Source of the DNA: Lactobacillus sp. ESL0700
Lineage (GTDB): Bacteria; Bacillota; Bacilli; Lactobacillales; Lactobacillaceae
DNA length: 64,000 nucleotides
NCBI RefSeq assembly: GCF_029392095.1
Contig: NZ_CP113930.1
Coordinates: 1,302,001 to 1,366,000 of the forward strand
Reading direction: 5' to 3'
The position numbers and the translations under genes were made by a program. Positions 34,958 to 43,858 of this stretch are shown here, in pieces. How positions within the stretch are numbered: the stretch's first letter is position 1; each line of letters opens with the position of its first letter. The notes below the pieces were generated by a model. It did not search any database, had not been told where the DNA came from, and was given only the letters and a program-made list of their open reading frames with translations.

Positions 34958-36157
34958 TTAAATCTTCCTCTTCTTAATCTTATATGGTAGATACAGCTGC
35001 ACAATCAAACCACTAAAGCAAATTAGTAAAGCAATTGCCTCCAGCAACTGTAAGTTAAATGGCAATAATAGCAGCCATGACGCGCTAATCAACAACCATT
35101 GTAATAACATTGGCAACCTTAAGGCAACAATTAAGTCGTGGCCTCGATTTTGGCGCAGAATTGGTGCCACGCGATACATAATATTATTATCAAACTCGTC
35201 AGCCATGGGTAACAATTGATAAGCCGTTAAAAAGATTACTAGGCATGATAATCCAAGCGCCCACGCCCAATTTTGGACAAGCCATGAGATAAGAATTGCA
35301 AAAGCGGTCATTCGCACCAATAAATTTAAATTTTCCGGATTGCGCAATAGCGACCGCCGATATAAAAAGCGGTTAGGATTTTCGCTTTTAAGTGACCGCG
35401 GCAACAAAAAGTCCAGGTACTTGCGCCGCTTGATAGTAACCTGCTTTTCTTTGACATCAGTAAACATGCTAAAGGCTGTATAGACCCGATTTTTGCGTTT
35501 TTCTTCTAGAGCTACAGCATAACGCCAATCAAATAATGTTTTCCGTTCCAAGAAAAAATGCATTGCAATAACGCCAGCCACTAATAAAACCAGCAATAGC
35601 CTAATTAACACAGGTTGCATTATTGCTAAGCACAGAACAATTAATAATGCCAAGTTAACTAGAACTAATGAAATTTTCCGGCCAAAATAAAGATTTTGCT
35701 GGGTGATTTTTAATTGTAAAATCTTACCAAGCCACACAACAATTGCAAATTCCCAATAACTTACTGGCGCTAGGCCCGCCTTAATTGTTGCAAACGGAAA
35801 TAAAATGCCTGCCAGCAACGCAATTAATAATGTTGGCAGTACCATACTGTACTTGACTAAAGGACTTAAATACAAGTTCATCTGCTCATCTTGCGGCAAT
35901 AAGAATTGTAAATCTGCATGCTGCAGGAGTGTAACTAGGTTGCCGGTTAATAACGGCAGCCATAATAAAACCGCAACTAGTGGCCGGTAAAACCATAATC
36001 CTTGCGGAATTGTCTTCATGCTTTGTGCATACCAATACATCAAGGCACCAAAGAGAAAAATTAACGCTAAGATAAAAAAGTCATTGAAAACTAACATTAA
36101 ATATTTGAGCGACTGCCGTAAATTATGCTGAAGTCGAATTTGAGCCAATCTACGCAT
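34958..36157 (-). CDS. ecsB: ABC transporter permease, EcsB-like
   Basis: 399 residues with about eight to ten hydrophobic segments in a pattern fitting EcsB. Start overlaps ecsA by eight bases. With EcsA it forms a transporter of undefined substrate; in other Firmicutes loss affects secretion, protein processing and, in staphylococci, peptide pheromones or folate-like compounds. Substrate here is unknown. Confidence 0.85.
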   Translation of the reverse strand: MRRLAQIRLQHNLRQSLKYLMLVFNDFFILALIFLFGALMYWYAQSMKTIPQGLWFYRPLVAVLLWLPLLTGNLVTLLQHADLQFLLPQDEQMNLYLSPLVKYSMVLPTLLIALLAGILFPFATIKAGLAPVSYWEFAIVVWLGKILQLKITQQNLYFGRKISLVLVNLALLIVLCLAIMQPVLIRLLLVLLVAGVIAMHFFLERKTLFDWRYAVALEEKRKNRVYTAFSMFTDVKEKQVTIKRRKYLDFLLPRSLKSENPNRFLYRRSLLRNPENLNLLVRMTAFAILISWLVQNWAWALGLSCLVIFLTAYQLLPMADEFDNNIMYRVAPILRQNRGHDLIVALRLPMLLQWLLISASWLLLLPFNLQLLEAIALLICFSGLIVQLYLPYKIKKRKI

Positions 36158-36890
36158 GGTGCTGCTCCTGATTCAAAACTTGATAAAGTTTATCAAAAGC
36201 ATCGCTTGGCTTCAAACCATAATGTGCCCGAATTTTATCAAGGCTGCCGATAACCTCAATTGTGCCGTTATTTAAAACCGCATAGTTGGAGATTGCCTGT
36301 TCTGCGTCTGCCAAAACGTGGGTCGTCATCAAGACCATCTTGTCGTCAGCAATTGCCTCTTTAATTAAGTCGATCAAATTGGCAACGGCTAACGGGTCAA
36401 GCCCAGTGAACGGCTCATCAATCACCAATAAGCTGGTATCAGCTAAAAAGGCCGTCACAATCATTACTTTTTGTTTCATTCCTTTTGAAAAGTGAATCGG
36501 CAACCAATCCAGCTTGTCATCTAAGCGGAATAATTTTAATAATTCCTCTGCTCGCTCCCAAGCCGTTTGCGGAATCAGCTGGTAGGAGAGCATCGTCAAT
36601 TCCAAATGCTCCGCCAAAGTTAATTCTGGATATAAAACTGGCGTCTCTGGAATATACGCAACCTCTTGCTTAAACTGTGTCGGCTGCTTAGTTAGTTCCA
36701 CACCATTAAGACTGATTGTCCCCTTTTGCGGTCTTAATAAACCCAACAAATGCTTGATTGTTGTGGACTTTCCCGCACCATTTAGCCCGATTAATCCCAA
36801 AGCCTCGCCCGGCTTAATCTCCAAGTTAATATCTTTAATTACTGGCACGCCCGTGTAGCCGCCAGTTAAGTGCTCAATTTTCAGAACCAT
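36150..36890 (-). CDS. ecsA: ABC transporter ATP-binding protein EcsA
   Basis: 246 residues from the ATG at 36890 (CAGGAAAT upstream); the frame extends to 36938 without a better site. Walker A GLNGAGKSTTIKHLLGLL, signature FSKGMKQKVMI, Walker B LLVIDEPFTGLDP. Divergent from hit, as in Bacillus subtilis where ecsAB lies next to hit and near prsA and yhaM; this conserved neighbourhood supports the name. Confidence 0.92.
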   Translation of the reverse strand: MVLKIEHLTGGYTGVPVIKDINLEIKPGEALGLIGLNGAGKSTTIKHLLGLLRPQKGTISLNGVELTKQPTQFKQEVAYIPETPVLYPELTLAEHLELTMLSYQLIPQTAWERAEELLKLFRLDDKLDWLPIHFSKGMKQKVMIVTAFLADTSLLVIDEPFTGLDPLAVANLIDLIKEAIADDKMVLMTTHVLADAEQAISNYAVLNNGTIEVIGSLDKIRAHYGLKPSDAFDKLYQVLNQEQHHA

Positions 36891-36981
36891 ATTTCCTGTC
36901 TTTCTTTTAATGAATTTACTCATTTTATATGATAGCATGATATTAAAAGAAACTAAATTTTGAAATAAAAGAGGTATGAAA

Positions 36982-37413
36982 ATGAATGAATTAGATGAAG
37001 ACTGTTTATTTTGTAAAATTATCCGTGGTGACGTTCCTAGTTACACTGTTTTTGAAAATGATGACGTCAAGGCTTTCCTTGACCTATCACAAGTAAACCC
37101 TGGTCACACCTTGATGGTTCCCAAAAAGCACATTACCAACTTTTTTGATTACACATCAGAAGATGCGCGGCGCTTTTTGCAATATATCCCAGAAATTGCC
37201 AATGCAATCAAAAAGTTTGACCCTAAAATTACTGGCATGAACATTAACACCAATAATGGTAGTAGCGCCAACCAAGTTGTGATGCACTCACACATCCACT
37301 TTGTTCCCCGGTTCGAAGGCGACGGTCTTAAGCTTGCCACACGCAACAATGCGGACCAGTATACAGAGGCTGATTACCAAAAGATTGCTGACGAAATTAA
37401 AGCCCAATTTTAA
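36982..37413 (+). CDS. hit: HIT-family nucleotide-binding protein
   Basis: 143 residues from the ATG at 36982, seven bases after GAGG; an ATG at 36976 is too close to it. CLFCKIIRGDVPSYTVFEND start and C-terminal histidine triad MHSHIHFVPRF. HIT proteins hydrolyse nucleoside phosphoramidates or dinucleoside polyphosphates. Followed after ten bases by the YtxH-like gene. Confidence 0.96.
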   Translation: MNELDEDCLFCKIIRGDVPSYTVFENDDVKAFLDLSQVNPGHTLMVPKKHITNFFDYTSEDARRFLQYIPEIANAIKKFDPKITGMNINTNNGSSANQVVMHSHIHFVPRFEGDGLKLATRNNADQYTEADYQKIADEIKAQF

Positions 37414-37423
37414 GGAGTAAATT

Positions 37424-37756
37424 ATGAAACATTTTAGTTTAGGTATTGCTGCTGGTGCAGCCATTGGCATGATCTTATCAATATTGACCGACGATGAAGG
37501 CACTAGGTACGGCGCACCAATTAAGCGTGAAGTTGATGGTACTGTAGAAGACACCAATAGTCTCGTTTCGTCTGTCGCTAATTTAAAGGAAGCTAAAAAA
37601 AGACTAACTGAGGTTATTCCCGAGACGCAACAGGCAATTATCTCCTTGCAAAATGATATTGAATATTATCAAGCAAAATTGGTCCGCCTAGTCGAGGATT
37701 TAAAGGGCCAAAGTGACGAGTTAACTGACGATTTGAACACTAAAGCAAAAAAATAG
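37424..37756 (+). CDS. YtxH-like small membrane-anchored protein
   Basis: 110 residues: an N-terminal glycine/alanine-rich hydrophobic segment (LGIAAGAAIGMILSIL), then a charged helical region, probably coiled coil, to the end. This matches YtxH-type general stress proteins in layout, but the sequence is low in specific motifs. Located between hit and prsA on the plus strand, with AAGGAG upstream. Role unknown. Confidence 0.7.
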   Translation: MKHFSLGIAAGAAIGMILSILTDDEGTRYGAPIKREVDGTVEDTNSLVSSVANLKEAKKRLTEVIPETQQAIISLQNDIEYYQAKLVRLVEDLKGQSDELTDDLNTKAKK

Positions 37757-37870
37757 TAAAGAAAGTTTGAATTTTCTGTGAAAATAGAAAAATTAAAAAC
37801 GCTGCCAGCTAATTTATGTTATATTAGTTGTCGATGACTTAATTTATTAAGGATGTGGAGAATCTATTTT

Positions 37871-38764
37871 ATGAAAAAATATTTGAAAAAGGCAGCCGCA
37901 GTAATCGCTGTAGCTGGAATTGCATTATCAACTGCTGCTTGTTCTAATGGCGGTAAAACTGTTGCTTCATATAAGGGTGGTAAGATTACTCAAAATGATT
38001 ACTACAACGAAATGAAGAAGTCCCAAGCTGGTCAATCAGCTTTGGCTAACATGATTATCAACCATGTTTTGGATCAACAATACGGCAGTAAAGTTTCAAA
38101 GAGCCAAGTTAACAAGCAATTTGACAACTACAAGAAGCAATACGGTTCTCAATTTAGCGCTGTTTTACAACAACAAGGCATGACGGAATCAAGCTTTAAG
38201 GATAATTTGAAGACTACTTTGCTTTCCGAAGCAGCTTTGAAAGACATCAAGAAGATTTCAAAGAGTCAAGAAGACAAGGCTTGGAAGTCATATCAACCTA
38301 AAGTTACTGTTCAACATATCTTAGTTGCTAAGAAGTCAACTGCTGAAGACATTATCAGCCAATTAAAAGCCGGTAAGAGTTTCAAGGCTTTGGCTAAGAA
38401 GTACTCAACAGATACTGGTACTAAAGCAAACGCTGGTAAGTTGCCTGCCTTTGATTCAACCGACACAAGTTTAGATGCTGGCTTCAAGAAGGCAGCATTC
38501 CAATTGAAGACTGGTGAAATCACTAAGACTCCGGTTAAATCACAATATGGTTACCATATTATCAAGATGATTAACCACCCAGCTAAGGGTTCATTTGCTT
38601 CACACAAGAAGGAAATTGACAACCAAATTTACCAATCAATGTCACAAGACCAAGAAACAATGCGCGATGTTATCGCAACTGTTTTGAAGAAGGCTGATGT
38701 TTCTATCAAGGATAATGACTTGAAGAACGTTTTGGCATCATACGTTTCTACTTCAAAGAATTAA
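37871..38764 (+). CDS. prsA: Foldase lipoprotein PrsA (peptidyl-prolyl isomerase)
   Basis: 297 residues from the ATG at 37871, giving a proper lipoprotein signal peptide with lipobox TAAC; the ATG at 37853 would put extra residues before it. A chaperone-like N region (about 30-140), a parvulin domain (about 145-240: VTVQHILVAKK, YSTDTGTKANAGKLPAF, VKSQYGYHIIKM), and a helical tail. Acts outside the membrane on secreted proteins after Sec export. The ribosome site GGAG is eleven bases away, a long spacing. Rich in Lys and Gln, as is common for PrsA in lactobacilli. Confidence 0.95.
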   Translation: MKKYLKKAAAVIAVAGIALSTAACSNGGKTVASYKGGKITQNDYYNEMKKSQAGQSALANMIINHVLDQQYGSKVSKSQVNKQFDNYKKQYGSQFSAVLQQQGMTESSFKDNLKTTLLSEAALKDIKKISKSQEDKAWKSYQPKVTVQHILVAKKSTAEDIISQLKAGKSFKALAKKYSTDTGTKANAGKLPAFDSTDTSLDAGFKKAAFQLKTGEITKTPVKSQYGYHIIKMINHPAKGSFASHKKEIDNQIYQSMSQDQETMRDVIATVLKKADVSIKDNDLKNVLASYVSTSKN

Positions 38765-38776
38765 TTTGAAATTAGC

Positions 38777-38813
38777 AATAAAAAAAGAAGTTCGCTTGCG
38801 AACTTCTTTTTTG
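38777..38813. terminator. Bidirectional terminator between prsA and yhaM
   Basis: AAGAAGTTCG-CTTG-CGAACTTCTT flanked by A-run and T-run (38779-38812), between converging genes. Confidence 0.92.
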
Positions 38814-38814
38814 T

Positions 38815-39792
38815 TTATTCTAACTTATGCGACTTACTTAATGGCTCATCAACCTTAGGACGATAAAACTTGCGTCCACCTTGACTCATGATATTGTCAG
38901 TAAAGCTGCCGGGCCGTGTATGTTGTAAGGCATTAGTAATGGCATAAACTGCCGCATCCATGTCATCAATCCGGTGCAGTAATTCTGCTTCAAGCAAGGC
39001 TGGCAATTTTGGCGAACCATACTCAAACTTACCGTGGTGCGACAAGACCATGTGCCGCAGCAACAATAAGTCTTCTGACTCAGTGTCAATCTTCATGTCT
39101 TGTGCGGCCATCATAATTTGCTCATCAATCAACACCAAGTGACCAATAAGATTGCCTTCTGTTGTGTATTGCGTAGCAGCAGGCCCAGTTAATTCCAAGA
39201 CCTTGCCCATATCATGCAAAATGCAGCCAGCGTATAACAGCGACCGATTAACCTGCTGGTAATTATCTGCAATTCCCTTTGCATCCCGCAGCATCGACAC
39301 CGTATGAAAGGCTAAGCCGCCACGAACAGCATGGTGGTTGCTCTTACCCGCTGGATAATCAAAGAACCGCTGATCCCACTTTTTCAGTAAATAGCGCACA
39401 ATACGGTTCCAAGTTGGATTTAAGATTTCAAACACATATTGGTTGATTTCTTCCTTCATGTCCGCAATCTTTTCGGGGGCTGACTTGATAAATTCTTTCA
39501 AATCATAGCCCTCCTCTGGCCCAACCACTCGTAAACTATAAATTTTAATCTGCGGCTGATCTTGATATTCTTCGCGTCTACCATTGAGCTCAACAAGTGT
39601 GCCAGCACTAAAGGTTGCCGCATCCTGATTATTGGCATCCCAAAAATTACCACGAATTTCTCCAGAGCTATCACCAAAGGACATTGCTAAATATAGCTTG
39701 CCCTTTTTGGTGTGGCGCAACTGGGAATTTTTAATTAAAACTACTAACTCTAATTCTTCACCATCATTGTAATCCAATAGGCGTCTAAACAT
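38815..39792 (-). CDS. yhaM: 3'-5' exoribonuclease YhaM
   Basis: 325 residues. OB-fold nucleic-acid-binding domain (about 10-95: LRHTKKGKLYLAMSFGD) and HD domain with GGLAFHTVSMLRDA and CILHDMGKVLEL, then MVLSHHGKFEYGSPK. YhaM trims RNA and single-stranded DNA 3' ends with Mn2+. Overlaps the yhaN-like gene by eight bases, so it is the last gene of the yheA-yhaO-yhaN-yhaM run. Confidence 0.94.
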   Translation of the reverse strand: MFRRLLDYNDGEELELVVLIKNSQLRHTKKGKLYLAMSFGDSSGEIRGNFWDANNQDAATFSAGTLVELNGRREEYQDQPQIKIYSLRVVGPEEGYDLKEFIKSAPEKIADMKEEINQYVFEILNPTWNRIVRYLLKKWDQRFFDYPAGKSNHHAVRGGLAFHTVSMLRDAKGIADNYQQVNRSLLYAGCILHDMGKVLELTGPAATQYTTEGNLIGHLVLIDEQIMMAAQDMKIDTESEDLLLLRHMVLSHHGKFEYGSPKLPALLEAELLHRIDDMDAAVYAITNALQHTRPGSFTDNIMSQGGRKFYRPKVDEPLSKSHKLE

Positions 39793-42283
39793 TTTCGGTT
39801 CCTTTCGTAAAAGTCAGCGGTTGCAGCTTTAATTGCTCAACTAATTTCGTTTGTGCCGTAAAAATCAAAACTTGCGTAGTTTGTGCAATTTGCTTTAAAA
39901 GCTGTTCAATTTGGCCCGTTCTTTGATCGTCAAAATTAACAAATGAATCATCGATTAGGATTGGCAAATTAATTTGGTCCTTAACCTGCTGAACAAACGC
40001 CAGCTTTAAGGCAAAGTAAAGTTGTTCCTGCGTACCGCGCGAGAGGTATTTCACCTTGATAGTCTTACCATCAGCTCGTGTGACAGATAATTTTTTATCA
40101 ATTTTAATATCATTATACCGGTTATTTGTTAACAGTCGCAAATATTCTTTTGCATCGGTTAACATTTTTGGAAAACGTTCATTGGAGGCAAGGTCTAACG
40201 CGCGGCTAATCCACTTGCTGGCAAATAAATTAGCTAAATATTCAGCACTTTGGTTGCGAAATAGCGTCTGCGTGTTGGCCAGTTCTTGTTTAGCCGTAAA
40301 GACAGCCGTCGAGCTTGCGAGATTAGCCATCTTAACGTTAGTTTCGGCTACCTGACCTTGAAGTGCATGATTTTGCTCTTCAGCTGCAGCGATTTTCTGC
40401 CGCAAAGCAGTTTCCTTTGCCTGTACTTTTGGTCCATCTTGTAAAAATTGGGCCAGTTGTGGTAAATCATCTTGCAAATTTGCCGTTAATGCAGCAATCT
40501 GCGTTTTAATTGTTTCCTGTTGCTGCTTGACAATCTGCAGTTGCTCATAATCAGCTAAAGTTTTAACCCCAGCTTCGGCCAACGCAGCTTTCAGTTTTAA
40601 ATTGACCTGCTGCAACTCGGCATTATTTTCTGCCAAGTTACTTTCCACTGTTGCCTTAGCTTCTTCTTGATGCTGCTTCTGCTGTTCTTGTTCAGCCAGT
40701 GCATCAAGTGCGGCAATCACCCCAGCAAAATCTGTCGGCACATTGTGGTTCAAAACCATGCTCAATTCGCGTGCTAATTGGTCAACTTGCTCTTGCAAAT
40801 CAGCTAGCTGCTCGCGATTGGCCTGCTCATTTTGCTTCTGCAGTTGATATTGCCGCCACTGATTGAGCAAATTAGGCAAGTCCAAGGTTTCCGGATTAAG
40901 GTGATACTTTTGGCTAAAAGCAGTTTGCAGTTGCTTAACTTTAGCTTGCTTTGCATGCACAGCTGCTTGCCTATTCTCCTGCACTTTTTGCTGCTTAACA
41001 GCCCAGCCAGCACCAATAATTCCAAGAACTAACAGAAGACCGCCAACAAGTTGTGGACCAGTAACTAATAAAATCACACCAATGAGTGCCAAAACACCAG
41101 CTGCCACCAGCCAAATTCGATTATTTGGATTATCACTTTGAACTACCGGCTGCTTGGATGGTAATGCTTGATAATCTTGCTGCAACTTAATAATTACCTC
41201 TTGATCGAACCCAATAATCTGTTGTAAATCTGGGGTTAACGCCAATAATTGCTGCTCAGCCTGCATAATCTGTTGTGCTTTTTGCACACATGAAGCATAT
41301 TCTGCTTTCCACTGCAGTAATTCTGGCTTTTTCTGGACCAATTTGGCTGCTCTAGCGTTTTCGGCAATATCCGTAAACTGCGTGAGTCGCTTTCTTAAGC
41401 CAGAAATTGTCTGTTGTAAATTCTGCTGCTGGACGGCCAATTTTTGTGCAAGTTGATACTGCTCAGGATCAAACTTAACCTCTTTTAACTGCTGCTTCAA
41501 TTCCTGCAGCTTTTGATAATTCGGTAGCTGCTTACGCAACTGCTCAATCTGATTCAATTCACTTTGCAGCTTATGTAATTCAGCTTCACTATTTTTTTGT
41601 GAATTTTTCTGCTCAAGCGCGCTAGACTCCAAGACTTGATAATCAGTAAATTCACCCTCGGTTTCGTCTAGCTGTGTTCTTTGCTCCTGCATCTTCGTCA
41701 ACAACTTATTTACCGGCGGCAGTGAACCTCGACTCTTAAATAATTTATCCGCTGCTTTGGCAAACTTGTCTCGCAAGTCGATGAGCTGATCGCTGCTAGC
41801 GGCACCCAAATAATAAATCCGCTCTAAGAGATCAGTCTGGCTAATGTCAATTACTTTAGCCAACATATCTTGATTAAAAATAAAACTTGCGGCATAAAAG
41901 TCGCCGTCAATATTTTTAATTTGATCAAAAAAGACACTTTCGGGAACAACTTGCCCGTCACACTTAACGGTCAGTGTTCCCAATTTTGATCCCTTGCCGC
42001 TGGCATACAACCGCTCTACTTCAAACTGCTGGCCATTTTCCGCGGTAAAAAATAGCGAGCCACCCATCGGACTGACACGCGCCAATGGTTTGTAATCTTC
42101 AAAAAAATCGCTGGTGCGTTTACCCAAATGAAAGCCAAACAAAATCTGCTTAATAAAGGCCACAACTGTGCTCTTGCCCGCTTCATTGGCCCCAAAAAAG
42201 ACATTCAGATTTTCATCCGCTAAATCAAAGGCAAAATTTGAAAACTGGCCAAAATTAATAATTTTTATCTTAATCAGTTTCAT
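39785..42283 (-). CDS. yhaN: AAA/SMC-like ATPase, YhaN (SbcC/Rad50-like)
   Basis: 832 residues. N-terminal Walker A FGANEAGKSTVVAFIKQILF, long coiled coils rich in Gln/Leu/Ala (about 170-380 and 460-680) with a hydrophobic hairpin near 390-430 (WLVAAGVLALIGVILLV and following), and C-terminal signature YLSRGTQEQLYFALKLAF and Walker B LPILIDDSFVNFDDQR. Works with YhaO as an SbcCD-like pair. The embedded hydrophobic hairpin suggests membrane association, known for YhaN relatives. Overlaps yhaO by 14 bases. Confidence 0.9.
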   Translation of the reverse strand: MKLIKIKIINFGQFSNFAFDLADENLNVFFGANEAGKSTVVAFIKQILFGFHLGKRTSDFFEDYKPLARVSPMGGSLFFTAENGQQFEVERLYASGKGSKLGTLTVKCDGQVVPESVFFDQIKNIDGDFYAASFIFNQDMLAKVIDISQTDLLERIYYLGAASSDQLIDLRDKFAKAADKLFKSRGSLPPVNKLLTKMQEQRTQLDETEGEFTDYQVLESSALEQKNSQKNSEAELHKLQSELNQIEQLRKQLPNYQKLQELKQQLKEVKFDPEQYQLAQKLAVQQQNLQQTISGLRKRLTQFTDIAENARAAKLVQKKPELLQWKAEYASCVQKAQQIMQAEQQLLALTPDLQQIIGFDQEVIIKLQQDYQALPSKQPVVQSDNPNNRIWLVAAGVLALIGVILLVTGPQLVGGLLLVLGIIGAGWAVKQQKVQENRQAAVHAKQAKVKQLQTAFSQKYHLNPETLDLPNLLNQWRQYQLQKQNEQANREQLADLQEQVDQLARELSMVLNHNVPTDFAGVIAALDALAEQEQQKQHQEEAKATVESNLAENNAELQQVNLKLKAALAEAGVKTLADYEQLQIVKQQQETIKTQIAALTANLQDDLPQLAQFLQDGPKVQAKETALRQKIAAAEEQNHALQGQVAETNVKMANLASSTAVFTAKQELANTQTLFRNQSAEYLANLFASKWISRALDLASNERFPKMLTDAKEYLRLLTNNRYNDIKIDKKLSVTRADGKTIKVKYLSRGTQEQLYFALKLAFVQQVKDQINLPILIDDSFVNFDDQRTGQIEQLLKQIAQTTQVLIFTAQTKLVEQLKLQPLTFTKGTENV

Positions 42284-43481
42284 CGTTGATCCCCTTTAAA
42301 TTATTGTTCAGCTTAACTGCAGCTAAATCCTTCACCTCTTGTAAAAATTGCGGATCTTGTGCTAATTCAGCAGCCAATTCATCCTTTTTAATCCAGTCTT
42401 GACCTAACTTAGAAAATGTTTCCGGCTCAAACAGCTCTTCTTCTGCTTGCGTAAAATAAGCTTGGTCGTTAGCAGCAATTTCTAAGCGACTGTTAGTAGT
42501 GAAGCGCACATCCACTAATTGCGACTCAAAAGCTAATTCTCGCGAAATCCCCTGCCAATAATTGGTATCCTGCACCAATTCCCGCTCTTGATCATTCAAA
42601 TATTCGGCACCAATAATTTGCAAGCTATAATAAGTCGTTGCTTCTGGTTTAAGACTTGCTAAAATATGCATCTGTAAATCATTAGGCGTAATTTCAGCAG
42701 TTAAAGCCAAAGTGGCTTTTGCCCAAACAATTGGACTAGTTGGCATGAATTTAATTTGCGTCTTCTTTGTCTGCTCGTTAATTATTCCTAGATAACAGCC
42801 TTTAACGCCTAATTCGTTAATGTGGCGGCCCTGAATATTACCGGGGTAAACAATTAATGGTGTTTCTGACAAAATTTGCCGCAAGTGAATATGACCAAGA
42901 GCAAAATAATCATAATTAAGATTTTTTAATTCGCTCAAATTAAACGGTGCGTAAACATTTTGACTGGCTTGCCCCGCCTTTTCTTGAGCATGCATCATTC
43001 CAAAGGTATAATGCGCAGTTTTAGCAGGAAAATCCGGCACGAGATCAGAAGTAATGTGATTATTAAGATAAGAAAAGCCACTAACATCGTAGTCAAAGCC
43101 GCTTCTAGTTTGGCAAGACACAGTTTCAACCTGCTCACCATCGCCCAGCAATTTAAAGTACGGACTATCTGGCACTAATAAATCTGCTGCCTGCATGTGA
43201 TCATGGTTACCAAAAATCATCACTACCTGAATTTGAGCATCTGTCAGGCGCTTAATTTGGTCAGCCAAAAACAATTGACTGCCGGGATTAGGCCGGCTGC
43301 TATCAAAGGTATCGCCAGCAATTAACACGAGGTCAACCTGTTCTGCTAAGGCGAGATCAACAATCTTACTTAAAGACTGATTGGGTGCTTGTTGAATTTG
43401 AGAAAATCGCTTAGATGGCAAAAAAGATAGCCCCAAAAATGGACTATCTAAATGTGCATCCGCAAAGTGGATAAATTTCAT
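42270..43481 (-). CDS. yhaO: Metallophosphoesterase/DNA repair exonuclease, YhaO (SbcD/Mre11-like)
   Basis: 403 residues. Metal-binding motifs HFADAHLDSPF, LIAGDTFDSS, FGNHDHM, MMHAQEK and ALGHIHLRQ follow the Mre11/SbcD order. Likely the nuclease partner of the YhaN ATPase. The ribosome site is weak (AGAAAAAATT). Eight bases after the yheA stop. Confidence 0.92.
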   Translation of the reverse strand: MKFIHFADAHLDSPFLGLSFLPSKRFSQIQQAPNQSLSKIVDLALAEQVDLVLIAGDTFDSSRPNPGSQLFLADQIKRLTDAQIQVVMIFGNHDHMQAADLLVPDSPYFKLLGDGEQVETVSCQTRSGFDYDVSGFSYLNNHITSDLVPDFPAKTAHYTFGMMHAQEKAGQASQNVYAPFNLSELKNLNYDYFALGHIHLRQILSETPLIVYPGNIQGRHINELGVKGCYLGIINEQTKKTQIKFMPTSPIVWAKATLALTAEITPNDLQMHILASLKPEATTYYSLQIIGAEYLNDQERELVQDTNYWQGISRELAFESQLVDVRFTTNSRLEIAANDQAYFTQAEEELFEPETFSKLGQDWIKKDELAAELAQDPQFLQEVKDLAAVKLNNNLKGINDETD

Positions 43482-43489
43482 AATTTTTT

Positions 43490-43840
43490 CTAGTTTCTAA
43501 GACCTTCATAAAGATCATTAATCGGCTTAGTAATTGCCTTTTGAACATCATCAATTGTCTTATACAAACCTTGTTCTGCTTGCAAAAGTTTTAAAATCTG
43601 TGGATCCTTTTGTACTTTTTCGTTCAATTGCTTATATTCGTCTTGAATATCTTTGCCAATATCCTGACCTTGAGCTTGGGCTTGCATAATTTGCGCTTGC
43701 ATCTTGTCCATTTCCTTAAACAAGGCTGAACTGTCAGCGTTCTTCTTAACGCCGTCAATTGCTTCTTCTAAAGCCTTGTATTCGTCGATTTTCTGCAAGT
43801 CAGAAGCTAATTGATTAGCTGAGTCGTAGATGTTTACCAT
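43490..43840 (-). CDS. yheA: YlbF/YmcA-family protein (YheA)
   Basis: 116 residues, all-helical, with LASDLQKIDEYKALEEAI and MDKMQAQIMQAQAQGQDIG, typical of the YlbF/YmcA (Com_YlbF) family. Relatives act with RNase Y in RNA processing; the function of this YheA-type member is not defined. AGGAGG precedes the ATG. Adjacent to an RNA exonuclease and a nuclease pair. Confidence 0.88.
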   Translation of the reverse strand: MVNIYDSANQLASDLQKIDEYKALEEAIDGVKKNADSSALFKEMDKMQAQIMQAQAQGQDIGKDIQDEYKQLNEKVQKDPQILKLLQAEQGLYKTIDDVQKAITKPINDLYEGLRN

Positions 43841-43858
43841 ATAAAAAGTCCTCCTAAA

